Source: Luscinia megarhynchos (Eukaryota > Chordata > Aves > Passeriformes > Turdidae). Taken from it: a stretch of DNA of 64,000 nucleotides. The stretch is from positions 17,776,330 to 17,840,329 of the forward strand of contig CM067566.1 of assembly GCA_034336665.1 (NCBI GenBank). Reading direction: 5' to 3'. Below the pieces are notes generated by a model that was given only the letters and a program-made list of their open reading frames with translations, searched no databases and had not been told where the DNA came from. Below are positions 36,652 through 49,079 of the stretch, in pieces. How positions within the stretch are numbered: the first letter of the stretch is position 1; each line of letters opens with the position of its first letter. The position numbers were made by a program, and so were the translations under genes.

Positions 36652-39600
36652 TGCACTGAGACAGGACTGAAGCCAAGGACTGTTGTTTGAGACAATAAGT
36701 AGATCTGGTATCACCAAGTGCCAGGTTTTGTCAGAGACCTCTAAAAGAGGAAACAAGTATCTCGTTGTTATAGGCTAAAGGCAGAACATCTTCCTTTTCT
36801 TTATTCAGAGTGATCTCTTTAGAAATTTCTTGAAGAGCAAAGAAGGCTTCTAGAGATCTTTGGTTTGATAAGCATATGGAGAACTTGAGATAGAAAAGCC
36901 ACTCCTGTGCAACTTAGATGTTCCACATAAGAAGACAGATTGTCAAAACAATCCCAAGGAATCAGGGTCCAACTCAGCTGTAGCCACTAAACTAAAATTC
37001 TGTAACAGAAGGTGATACTCCATGGTTTTGTTTAGCTTAGTGTCCCTCCAGTAGTCAGTGTAACATCTAAACTGAGTGCTGTGTTCCCCATATTTTTAAA
37101 GCTCGTGATCATAAACATCTCAAAATGTTTCTGAATACAATTCTTTTATTCACTGTTGTCACTTGTGTTAGCAGGTGTGCAACTTCACCTGATTTCATTA
37201 GTTGAAAATCTCAGAGGGAAGTCTGTAATATCAAATATTCTAAAATAAAGTTAGAAGCTGTCCATCTACCTTATTTGCAGGTAAAAGAAAAAGGGAAAAA
37301 AGAAAATACTTTCTTCTTAGCCTATTCATAAGTGCATAAAAAGTCAATTAAGACAGTCCATAAAAATTGAAGAGGAAAGGGTTTAGAAGTCCACTGATAG
37401 GTTTTCTATTAGGCTAATACCTTAAAGCTTCCTTAGCACTTTCCAACAAATCATTTTATTTGGCTTTATGAACACCTCTGGAGCTAGGTATTACATCTTT
37501 TTAATATTTGAGGAGATCAACAGTGTAAGTACCAGAACCTTGGAAAAGTCAAGCAACACTGTTAGACAATGTTTATAAAAGCAATTAGCCCCAGAGGAGT
37601 AAAAGCCTACTTAAAGCAGAAATAAGTGGAGATTTCAGAGTGTTTAGGCGTCTATTTAACTTGAAAGATAACTCGTGTCTGTAATACAAAAATGTAAGAT
37701 TAGACATAATTGAGAATCAAACTAGAAATGGATGAGAACACAGCAACAGTGGTGACCTCTAAAACATCTTTTCAGTGTTCTTTTTTCCCACTGGCTTCTC
37801 ACTGTATTCTAGATAAAATCCAAATAGCTTTTTTCACCTTAATATGGCTACACAGCCCAGTTCCAAGCTACCTGAGAGATCTGGAGTTCCCAGAAATTGG
37901 ATTCAGCAGCCTCAAGCACAAGAGCTATAGGAGCAGATGTTCCAATACTAGGATAACACCTCAGGATTATTCAAAATACAGCTCTTCTAAAGTATCCTAG
38001 GACAGCACTCCCAACTTCAGCTACACAATACCATTAAAAAAATAGTTGTGGTTGCTGCACAAACAGGTCATACCCTTACTTCAGGAAATTCAGTTACACC
38101 AAAGAAGTAACTAGCACTGGCTTTGGTACTCCTGGTCTCCAATCCCAGAGCTGAGTTCAGGCTGTAACTTTTGAAGAAGAAAATCAAGGCCTGAAATGCA
38201 ACTCATTTTTCTAAGTTTGCTAGATGGTGAAGATTGCATAAGCTGTTGTGCTTCATCCAAAAGCTAAAAAAATAATTGAAGCTAGATGTCTGCTAAGATA
38301 GGATAGCAGCTCCAAGGAAAAAAAAAGGACAGTAAAAACCTTTTTTTTTGTAGTGCTGCTACATAAGATCATCAGAAATGAGTAACAAGGTTCTCAGAAG
38401 CCATCTAAATGCAAAGACCAATTGAAAATACACAACCAAGAAAAAGTGCCATTTCTCAAAATGTTTTGATCTCACCATCACTCTATTATCTGCTTTGCCT
38501 GAGTTCAGATTCAGTTGCTTGCTCTTCATCCATGAGCAAATTCTATCTAAGCATTGGGTCATCACAATAATTGAAGTTACATGAAAAGGCAACTGAATGA
38601 AGTAAAGCTGATTATTCAAAAAGAAAGAAAAAAAAAGTGACAGGAGTTTTAAAGCTAGATTACATGAATTTTGCTCATCTCAAAAATGCAGGAAATTATT
38701 TTCCTTGAATTCTGCAAGATCAAGTGTGCCACTGATTAAAACTTTGTCTACTGAAGTGGAAGAGCAGAACACTGATGAGTTTGATTGTCCTGCAAGCAAG
38801 ATATTTTCAATGAGATTGTTAACAAAATGAAGCCACTATGATAATTTAATTCCTAGTTCAGGCCTTCCAGCAGCTTTTCAACATGAGTAATCTCCATCAG
38901 TTCAATACCCCCAAAATTATAAATAACAACCAGTGAATACATGCCATTCAAATGTCAGCAGGCATGAACTTGTGAGGCAGTTCATAACTTTTATAGCCTC
39001 ACCACCAATTAACAATGTAAATAAATTGCTAAGGCCCTATCAGATTATAATTTCCCCAAAATAACATTCCTGTGATTATGTTTGTGTGATTATAGTTATG
39101 AAGTAACTAATCAGAGCTGGGGGGAGAACTCTAGAATAGCCCAAATTAGCAGGGATCAAGATGGTTGGCTTCTCATGAGTCCCTGCCTCTAGTGTAAGTA
39201 TCTTTACATCCGAGAACCATCCCCCCAGCTACTCTCCCAGCTTCTGGGTACACTTGGCTCATTAGCAAAGCACCGAGTGATGAAAAAGGAGCAGACTCAG
39301 ATTATTGTATTGGTAAAGATGCTGTCTAAGGATGGATGTACTGAAAGGTATGAGAGATCTCCTCAATGTTCAGAAAATGAAAAAGGCAGGAGGCTACACC
39401 TGATTCAGCACGTTATTCAAAGCTCATTGATACAGCAGTAGCACCTTCATATCACAAACTGTATTAGAGATTCAAACAGTATTTAGCTACTCCTCTGGCA
39501 CTATAGGCTGTATCACGTGGCAAGGAGCGTGGAGGAGGGAGGAAGCCAGACTCACAGCCACATGTGGTAGAACTTGGGGAAATTGCATTTAACTGTCTTT

Positions 39601-40738
39601 TGCACAATCCCAAGAAGAGCTTTGATCAATACAAAATTCCATTTTTACACAAGAAATACCACAAAGAGGCAGCAAAGCCTCAGAAATAATTGATAGATAT
39701 TTCAAACGGTTTTGACAGAACACTAAGTTTAGATTTCTTCAGTGACATCATATCCGAGCCAACTAAAAAAAACAAACCTTGTTAGGAAGAAACTTAGGCA
39801 GGCATTTGTACAGGAAATAGTTTTGCAGCTTGTAAGCCCATGTCCTTGTCTTTACATATTGGTCAAAATCAAGGGAAAGAATAAACTCTTTTTCTTAAAG
39901 CAGGTTTTTTAATGTTTAAGTTTTTTAAATAGTAAGAACAAAGATTTGCCGTTGAGTTTGTTCCTCATTTAGGAAGTTCTACTCTGAGTCTAGAAAACCT
40001 AGCATTTGTTGAGTTGTTTTTATGATCAAATTAGTTTGCTAAAAATAAAAGCAAATTAATTTCTGAGACCTCACTGTACCTAATGAGATCTAAATATTAG
40101 TCTCATATCAAGCCATTAGACTACATTTGTATCCTTAAACTTTATTTGCAAAAATAATATCCATTAGAGACAATTATTTTGTGAAGAACAAAAGTGATTA
40201 TGAATGAGATCTCAAAGTGAGATTTTCCTATTCAGTTTTCCTTCCATAATTCTCCAGAAACAAGCAGGATTTCTGTAGGCTGCAGAAGAGTCAGAACCCC
40301 TGCATTACTATTCAACCTTGTATTTGACAATGCTTGAGAATGTAGAGAACAGACATTTGAATAGTGTTTGGATTTACATAGCAGCAAGTCCAGCAAGGAC
40401 TTGAGAGCAAGAACACTTCAACACTGGTTTGCCTACAAGGAGAAACTGTTCATTGTCCATAAATTTACAAAATATTAAATGCCAGTTTTCAACAAACAGG
40501 GTACATATTATGAACATCAAGACTGGAATTTTAAGTTCTTTCCAATTTTTGTATTTGATTTCTGCTCTTAATCAAATTATTTGTTTAAAGAATGTAGAAG
40601 TACCAGTAATTTGAATTTACTTCCATTATACTGTATAAGCAGTAATACATTGGAAGAAAGCTGTCAATGCCCTCTTGGACAGCTGCTTAGAGAAACATGT
40701 CGTGACTCACACTGCTTCAAACCTGCTGCTGCTGTTGC

Positions 40739-40780
40739 TGTACAAATTGTAAGCCTTTCTGTACAAATTGTAAGCCTTTT
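40739..40780. repeat. 21-bp tandem duplication (2 copies)
   Basis: TGTACAAATTGTAAGCCTTT occurs twice, 21 bp apart, directly after a short GCTGCTGCTGTTGCTG run. It is a recent-looking local duplication in non-coding DNA. Confidence 0.85.
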
Positions 40781-43700
40781 AGGAAGGGTTCAAAGGGCAT
40801 TAATTTCTTAAAAAGAATGATTCTGTCCCTGTCACAGTAAAGGCTTATCAGTTACTTATTATTCAACATGCAAAATGAAACAACCTCAAAGATGTAATTC
40901 TAAGGTTTGAAAGGTCAAATTAAGTCTGATTCTTTAAAGTAGAACACAAATTTTGATAGCAAACACTAGCATCTTCATAAAGCTGAAAAGGTTGATTTTT
41001 TTGAGATTAAAATTTGTTACTAATATAAGTAGAAGTGGTTTGACTGCTCAGCTGAATATTTAAATAGACAAAGCATTCAGGAAATACATCCACCAGTAGC
41101 CCTTCACTCAAAGGAGCCTAGTAAGAGCTGATGCTCTAAGTTCTTATTGTTTATGCTGCTGGAAGCAATGAGGCTGGGAAAATTAATGGAATAGGCTCAC
41201 AAAATTAACACTGAATTCAAATGGAAGGCAAGAGGCCTACTTTAGGTAAAGGAATAAGACCAACCCAAAATAACACATGTTTAAAGCCACAAGAAATATT
41301 TATTATCAGCATTAATTTGTGCTATGTTTTATTTTTCTATACAACAAAACTACTGCATAGCTTTCACAGCTGGAAGAACCACTCAGAGCTGAGATGTACA
41401 CAAATGAAAATAATTTTATCATCTGTCCAACATACAGTGTTCCTGAGAAACTATATTCGAGTTGAAACTGCAAGATCAAACACCTACAATCAGCAGAACT
41501 AGTCTTGTTATCGCTTCTACAGGAATGTTATTTTACTGCTGTTACCATATTTAATTTAATCCCTTGACAGTGGAAGCTTGAATCTCCTTGATGCCAACCA
41601 CTTATCTCAAACACATCAGTTAACCAATTAAGAGGCAGCCCAAGTTAATCATTTGTAAAAGAAAAACTGAAGAGAGGGGCAAATGCTCTCATAATGGTTT
41701 CATTCTGGTTTTAAAGCTGCCTGTTTGAAGCTTAAAAATATGAGACATTTGTATTACTGGGAGTCGATGTCCAATTCTAGGAACAGTTCCAGGAAGTGTG
41801 CATACCCCAAAACAAAGCTACCAGTGTCAGAGGTAAGGCTGACCAAGAAGATAATTTTTCCCTCTGCTTCATGTAAATCAAATGTCCCATACATAGCAAT
41901 GAAGTTAAATAAATTTAGGTCAACAAACTACCGGAGTTAGATTATACTTCTAATAGTAAAATGTGTTTATTATTAGAATCCTCAGCTGTTCTAAAACCAA
42001 GATAAACATCTAACCTTCACAAACTACAGTAAGTGAATAAATTTGTGTACTTTAGAATATAACTCTCTGCTTTCTACTGTCATGGTGTGTTATGGCTTTT
42101 TATTGCTATATGTTATCAGAAATGAACTAGAGCAATCTGATTACAAATTAATAATTGTAGCTCGACTGGATGGAAAGAAAACTTTTTGCCTTTTGACTTC
42201 TGCTACGGTATATTTTCAAATGAAACCATGACAGTGGTGAAATCTAATGTCAGCATTTTTGCTTTAAGCTGCATTTCTTATGGCAAATAATGAGCAGTTT
42301 CCAGTATGCACTGCGTAGCAGTGCAGGCTGCAAGCTACACATCACAAACCAATGTTGTGACACAAGCCCTGATGCAAAAAGGGAGGTGGTGATCAGACAA
42401 AACTGACCGAAGTGATACAGAACATACCAACCCAGGCTGGCCCACACCAGCTGCTCTCTCCCTTCCATGAATGGGCACAGGTACAAACAATTAAGACATT
42501 CCCATAAACCCCAAAGGAACATCAGCATCTCTCTTTAGCACTGCAGTACATACAGACCTCCCAAAAGCAAGAGTTCAGGGGCTTTTATGACATCAGAACA
42601 TGGCAAAGCATGGAGTCACCATTTATTCTATTCTCTGACAAAAATTCTAAGTGCTAACCTAAACACAGTATGAACTAGTCACTTCTTTGTATCTTCATAA
42701 TGAAGATAGGTACCTAACCACGTGTACTTAGCCATTAGTAACAATCTCTGCATCTAACAAACCTAAATACAGTTATTACCTCACACTGATACTAGCCCTT
42801 TACTGCTCTCAGGTATTATACAGCAGCACAATTAAGACGGAAGACTTCCTTTTTTCAAAAAATATACTCCTTTCACTTAGTACTGCTTTCCTGTCATCTA
42901 ATCCATATTCTGCATTTTCAAAAGTCCCACACAATATTAAATAATTATATACAAACCAAATATTTTCAGAAAACATCAGAACGTCTCTGATAAAAGGATC
43001 ACTCTTAAGTAAACAACACATCGTTTTTCCTTTTAGATTGTTCCAAAGCAGATAACCAGCAGTTAATCCTAAGGAGCAGTTCCTCTCTACTCCAAAATAC
43101 ATGTACACCCTTGACTAACAGTGTGAACACTCTAAAGTGGTGCTACCAAGGCAGGGAACACAGCAGAACAGCAAAGCTGCAGTTGCTGGGGACAACTGCA
43201 CTTTATTTAGGAACCCTCACTCCACAGTCCAGCAAAGAGAGCCCTAGTGTCTTGTAGTTAGTTGTGGCTTTTCACACAACTAGCAAACTCTTGATTTCCA
43301 ACTTTTCCCCTATTTCCTGCGTTTTGCTTAAGTATGTTAAGTGTAAGCAGCCAGAGCTCTGATGATGGGCAGAGCTCGGAATATTTTTAATATGTTTAAG
43401 AGGGAGGCAGTAACTTCCCTATACTCATAGATAAAGCAGTCTAATTCCTATGCCTCCTTCTTGGTCTCCTTTTGTTTCTCTGGGCAACCTTTTTTGACAT
43501 TTTTCCCATCAGACAAAAGGGAACAAGGTTTTACCTTTCAACACTGAACTGAAAACATCCCAGAGGTACTCTCAAACCCAAGTTCCTCTGCATGCATCCA
43601 CTGTACCCCTGAGACAGTGGTAGCTAAGGAGGTGGCTCCTGATAGTTTCCCTGTAGGAGTCAGGAAACATTGTACTTCAAGAAGCCCTGCCGTCCCTGTC

Positions 43701-44246
43701 ATTACTCCTTCACAGATAGACAGTGACTCCATAGACACCTGGCTCCCCTCCCACTGCTATATGGCTCTAAAATTACATCAAAAGTGGGATTTGCAGTAAC
43801 TCTTAAAGTACCCACAGTGATTTAAGGGAGTCTGTGTTTCTACCCTGAACCCTTGAATGGCCTCATTTGAGATCAGTACTGGGCAGAGAGCAGACTGCAA
43901 AAAGCCACTCCAACCCTGGGGCCATTCTCCACTACTCAATTCTTAGTGAAGGAATAACTCCATACACAGCACATACAGTCCCCAGAAAATGCTTTTGTCC
44001 TAAACTCGACTATTTCAGGTGCTTTGTCAGTTACTCAGTAAAGGGGGGTGCTTTTCAGGAATACACAAATGTCATTGCAAGTATCAAATGCAATAGGTTC
44101 CCCAGGTGTCAAGGCTTCCATGTCCCTGAAGCACTATCCCCTGGATTCCATCAGCATCCCAGCAGGAAAGCTGTTTCCTGTTGCTCACAGGAGGGGTGGG
44201 GGCACCCAGCCTGCTCTGTCCCCACTGACAGCTGGGACACCGCCAG

Positions 44247-44287
44247 CCTTCTAATTAAGCCCAGGTGTCACCAGCTTAATTGGAAGG
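44247..44287. promoter_or_regulatory. Near-perfect palindrome with homeodomain and E-box-like motifs
   Basis: Two 14-bp arms (CCTTCTAATTAAGC at 44,247-44,260 and GCTTAATTGGAAGG at 44,274-44,287) are complementary at 13 of 14 positions. They flank the 13-bp centre CCAGGTGTCACCA. The arms carry TAATTA and TTAATT homeodomain cores, and the centre contains CAGGTG/AGGTGTCA, an E-box or T-box half-site. It could be a composite enhancer site or a short hairpin. Function is inferred from motifs only. Confidence 0.35.
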
Positions 44288-45454
44288 TGGCAGGGTTGCA
44301 CAGCTGTCAAGAGGACACAAGTTCGGCCAGTAGTATTTGCATTCCTGGTAGCAAAGGCAGAGCAGAGAAGAGCCCAGGTCAGCTGTCACAGCCCAAGCTG
44401 AGCTTGTGAGTATGACAATTCAAGGAAAAAATAAAACCACCAAGAACAAGCCAAAGTCTTTTAAGTTACACTCACAGCCATAGCCATCTGCTCCCCCCTC
44501 CCCAAGGACCCAAGCTACAGCAGCTGAGGCCAGCTGGTTCTGGGATCCCTAAGGCATTTCATGCAGAGAACTGTCTGTGGCCCTTGCCAGACCTAGGCAA
44601 AGTCATGCCAAAGGTGGTTCTACACCGTTCAGCTGAAGGCTGCACACAAATACTAGAGCAGTTCTTACCTGGGGAGCAGCCTGGTTTCAGCATTGCACAG
44701 AGCAATCCCTTCTGCTCACCACAGAGAGGATAACCAAGTCATCAGGAAACCCCACATATCCAGCCTGAGTCACCCCAGAGCAGCAATTTGCAAAATCAAC
44801 ATTTGTATGTTCGGAATACTAGTTTGAAATCCAGTTGCTTAAGAAGTTCAGAATCCTTGTTTCAAATAAAGTATCTTCTAACTGCAGTCAGAAAATACAA
44901 TCTAGTTCGACATTTTATACAAAGTGAAGCTCTTTCCTTCCTACTGAAAATGGTTTGGTAGCATAGGAAAGTCCAGGCTCATTTCACACTCCCTCTCACT
45001 CAGCAAACCCAAGAGAGACTCCCAAGCCTACTGCATATTATAAATCCACTCAAATTTTAATCTTCTGACATTTTTATCTTCACTATTACTATTTTAGTTG
45101 CTAACAAAGTTTTCAAAACTTCTCTACTCTCCATCACAGAAGCAGCAATTAGAAAAAAAGTTGGAATTGAAATAAAATCCTCAAATTACTCCAAGTAATT
45201 TTACAGCCTAGTGCTATGATTTAAATAGGACAGGATACCCCAAACATCAGTGGTTAAAATTAGTCTGAGGTTAGTTACCAGCTCTGCAAATCCAACCTAT
45301 TTTTGCTTCAGCCTTACTGCATGACAGTAGCATAGCTCTCTTCCTACGGGAACCAGCTTCAGCAAGAGCTGATCCAGCTGCTCTTTGTCAGAAGGACCAA
45401 AGCTCAGTGTATTCCAGGGGAAGGGAAAAATAAAAACTGATCAAATACATTAAA

Positions 45455-45890
45455 CCATAGAATGGCTTGGGTTCAACCAGACCTTAAAGATCATTTAGTT
45501 CCAACCCTCCTGCCATAGGCAAGGACACCTTCCACTAGACCAGGCTGCTCAAAGCCCCATCCCACTTGACCTGGAACACTCCAGGGATTGGGCACCCACA
45601 ATCTGGACAATCTGCTGCAGTGCCTCACCACTTTCACAGTGACAAATTTCTGCCTTATGTCCAATCTCAATCTACCTTCTACCAGAGTAAAACCATTGCC
45701 CCTTGTCCTGTCACTGGCAAAAGTTTTTACCACAGGCCGTGATAAAAATCCCCCCACTCATTCTTCTAAAACCTCTGGAGGTATTTTAAGGCCACAACAA
45801 GGTCTCCTCCTTTTCTCCAGGCTGAACAATACCAACTGTCTCAGCCTGTCCTCCTAAGAGAGGTGCTCCAGCCCTGTGATCAAATTTTAC
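45455..45890 (-). mobile_element. CR1 LINE 3' fragment (reverse orientation)
   Basis: The plus strand reads ACCATAGAATGGCTTGGGTT, then AGACCTTAAAGATCATTTAG, CCTTCCACTAGACCAGGCTG, AACACTCCAGGGATTGGGCA and CCTCCTTTTCTCCAGGCTGA. These are the reverse-complement 3' phrases of avian CR1 in the right order. The copy is 5'-truncated and decayed. It lies about 500 bp beyond the DHX15 polyadenylation site, and its own sense strand is the same as DHX15. Confidence 0.95.
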
Positions 45891-46364
45891 TATAAATTCC
45901 TCATGGGATTATGCTGTCAAATCATATTTCACAAAAAATCACTATGAAATTACAACAGTGCAGTGTGATTTGATCTACAGTGTCACTTATGCTATTGTTT
46001 GTGTTGATCCTAAACAGTACCTGAATATTGCCCAGCAGGACAATTTCTACCTGGCCACACACACATTTCACTTTATAGGACACACCACTACAGTTCTGTC
46101 TCAGAAATATTTAGGGCTATGTTGGAAGAAAGCATTCTCCTAACACATCTGCATGCATTTTGAGTTTTCCTAAATGATTTTAACAAGTTTGCAAGGGATC
46201 AACATTGTATGCATCATATTATATTGCCATTGTGCTGCTTAAACATCTGAACTTTTATATTAAAATATTAAACTACTGCCAGGTCAATCAAACAGCAGTT
46301 TAATGGGAGACTAAATGGGCTTCTCATATTCAATCAAAACAATAGAAATACTGACATACTGTGG

Positions 46365-46819
46365 CACAAAATTAGTATAAATAGACTTTATTGAAGTCAG
46401 TACCCTTGTACTGAAGCCAAAGATTGTGTCTACAGAAGCACAAGTTGTAACATTTCACAACTTCTAAAAGGAATGTCAACAATTACAACGATCATGCATA
46501 CCATGGTCGATAATCACATTTTTAGAAGCATTTTCAACCATTTCTAAAGAAATGCTTATAACATTGTTATATATAGAACTACTTTCAATAAACTGCAAAA
46601 CATTGATTAGCTTTTCCAGTATGAGCTACAGTGTCAACACAAAAGGGAGGCATAAATGTTTAATTTATGAAATCAGAATGGAATATTTACTGTAAAGAAA
46701 AATTAAAAAGCTTTCAAATAAAGGCCATTATTGAACCAAAGTGAAGAGCACAACTTGAACTTTGAATCCTTTCATCTCTTAAAGCTGTCCTCTGAATAAC
46801 TTCAGTTCAAAGCATAAAT
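46365..46819 (-). other. DHX15: DHX15 3' untranslated region
   Basis: This runs from the base after the TGA stop codon (46,820-46,822) to just past the AATAAA signal at 46,387-46,392. It is about 450 bp and AT-rich, with no open frame. The exact cleavage site is estimated at 15-25 bp beyond the signal. A longer alternative 3' UTR cannot be ruled out. Confidence 0.75.
46387..46392 (-). terminator. DHX15: Polyadenylation signal AATAAA for DHX15
   Basis: The plus-strand TTTATT reads AATAAA on the minus strand, about 430 bp after the stop codon. It is the best-placed canonical hexamer on the coding strand downstream of the stop. Confidence 0.7.
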
Positions 46820-46969
<150 letters not shown>

Positions 46970-48146
46970 TCAAACTTTAAGATGCATCTTACAGAAGTTC
47001 TACAACTGCAGGAAACAAAGGTTATCCATTATCTGCAGCTCATTCTGCAATCCCAAGACTGAAATTTACACACATGCACACACATTTAAAATGGCAGTGC
47101 CATCCTGAACGAGTGTCCAAGTCCAAAGCAAGAAGCATGCACACGAGTCTCACCAGATGCTCCTGTCTGGCATGTGCCCCTCACAGACTCTTCCTGCTGC
47201 TTCATACCTGCCATGGTAACCCACACAGCCAGAGCCTCTGCTTAATGTCAGAGTCCCGTCAGCCACAGGAGTCTATGCAAATATCCACTTGGGTCAGAGT
47301 ACACTTCAGCCTTAGCTGTTTTAAACTTAAAAACTACAACCAAGGCCATAGGATTTTGCTTTGGGTTAGACAGTGTTTGTTGAAACAAGATTTCTAAGCG
47401 GGGATTCAAACACATTTTCCATTAAGTTACTAGAGACAATATAAATATATATGCTGTGTTTTCCAGCTTATGAATCTTTAAACTCTTCCTGCACAACAGT
47501 AAAATTACAGCAACTGAAGAGCTTCCTATGTCCCCAAAGCTTACTGCAACCCGGTAGTTGAAGTACAACTTTAAAAACAGGCAAGTTGCTTCAGATCTCT
47601 GCTTGTCTGCAGAGATTCAGGCTTCCAATTTTCTTGATATACTTAGCTGATGAATAAACAATCATGACATGGCAAGTTGTAGCACTATCACATCTTTCCT
47701 TAGAATTTTAAGAAAACATTAAATGCTGTTCAGAGTCTTCTGAAATAATCAGAAGAAGTCTTAGATCTTGAGAACAGAAGCACTGATACTGAGGGACTGG
47801 TATCTCCTAACTCAGGTATGCAAGTGGGTGCTAGGACCTACCACCAAACCTTGCAATTCCAAGCTTACTGCAGTACCCGGTTCTAAGTCAAGCTGTGCAC
47901 TGCACACAGAGTCCAAGCATGAAAGGCCTAAACACAAAACCCACAAACAGGCACAAGTAACCACAAAGACAACCTTCAGTCACCTACAAGATCTGAAGTC
48001 CATACCACTGCCATTCCTCAAACTATTTTTGCAAAACTAGCTTCAGGAAAAGTGAATAGAATGACCTCAACTTAAAAAAAGCAAAAACAAAAAAAACAAC
48101 CCAAGAACTCTACAGTAGATCACGAATGTTGCAAGACTCTGGCTTA

Positions 48147-48317
<171 letters not shown>

Positions 48318-48769
48318 CTAAACAAAAAGACATTTTTTGTAATGAACATAAGCAATTTTTAAATGAAGTGATTTCAAGCTGATTGTTGAGTGTTCTACAC
48401 AAAACATACTAACCCAACTTTCAAACCTATCTAAATTTGGCACATGACTTGACCACTTCAAGAATTCATGCTTTTTATAGACACAAGATGCCAGATGTTT
48501 TTGCTAACTACCAGGGTAAGCATATATTCTAATACACAATTCAAGCAACATACAAAAATAATTATCACCCAAAGAGAATAATCATTATGACAACAGCAAC
48601 AATGCAAACACAAAGTACTGGAAGGGAATATATACTGGACAGGTTTGCAACATCACACAAAGTCAACTGTGGTATACTACAGACATTTGCTTCAAGCATT
48701 TCATTTGCAGTAGCCACTGTGGGACCAGTAAGCCACAATGTTATCCTTTTATGAGAGAGGTCTCACTAC

Positions 48770-48940
48770 AGCATGAGCTTCAGAGCTGGAAAATGTAGGT
48801 TCAGCAACACACTTGTGCTGTGACCTTGGTGAAAATCAATTAACCTCCCTCTGACTAAGCTTCCTGCTCTGTGAAAGGGAATAATGCCTGCCTTGCCAAG
48901 ATACTCCGATACCTAGCTCATTAAGATTTGGTAAAGCAGA
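48770..48940 (+). mobile_element. MIR (CORE-SINE) relic
   Basis: The plus strand reads GTGCTGTGACCTTGGTGAAA, TTAACCTCCCTCTGA, TTCCTGCTCTGTGAAAGGGA, ATAATGCCTGCCT. This follows the MIR consensus phrases tgtgaccttgggcaagt, cttaacctctctgagcctc, tttcctcatctgtaaaatggg and ataatagtacctacctc, in that order. MIR is an ancient amniote SINE family, so this is a very old insertion preserved in a DHX15 intron, antisense to the gene. Confidence 0.78.
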
Positions 48941-49047
48941 CAGTTATCCTTAGAATGATATCCTCTGTACAAACAGCTAATCTAACAGAACAAGTAACTA
49001 AAATTAACCCTTTGATACCAGTAATTGAAAATAACCTTGTCTCATTT

Positions 49048-49079
49048 TATATATATATATATATACACACATACACACA
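49048..49079. repeat. (TA)n(CA)n microsatellite
   Basis: An alternating TATATATATATATATATATA run passes into ACACACATACACACA inside a DHX15 intron. It is a likely length-polymorphic simple repeat. Confidence 0.9.

Larger units (their letters stand above)
36660..45454. other. Intergenic DNA between distal promoter and DHX15
   Basis: No exon or RNA gene was recognised. A possible decayed LINE remnant lies at 37,710-38,000, a 21-bp tandem duplication at 40,739-40,780, and a palindromic motif at 44,247-44,287 (listed separately). The 43.5-44.6 kb part is somewhat GC-richer and carries a 180-codon chance frame. Confidence 0.45.

Noticed and set aside
43867..44409. 180-codon plus-strand frame
   Set aside because: No domain is recognised and the composition looks like translated non-coding DNA. 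The region is moderately GC-rich and stop-poor.
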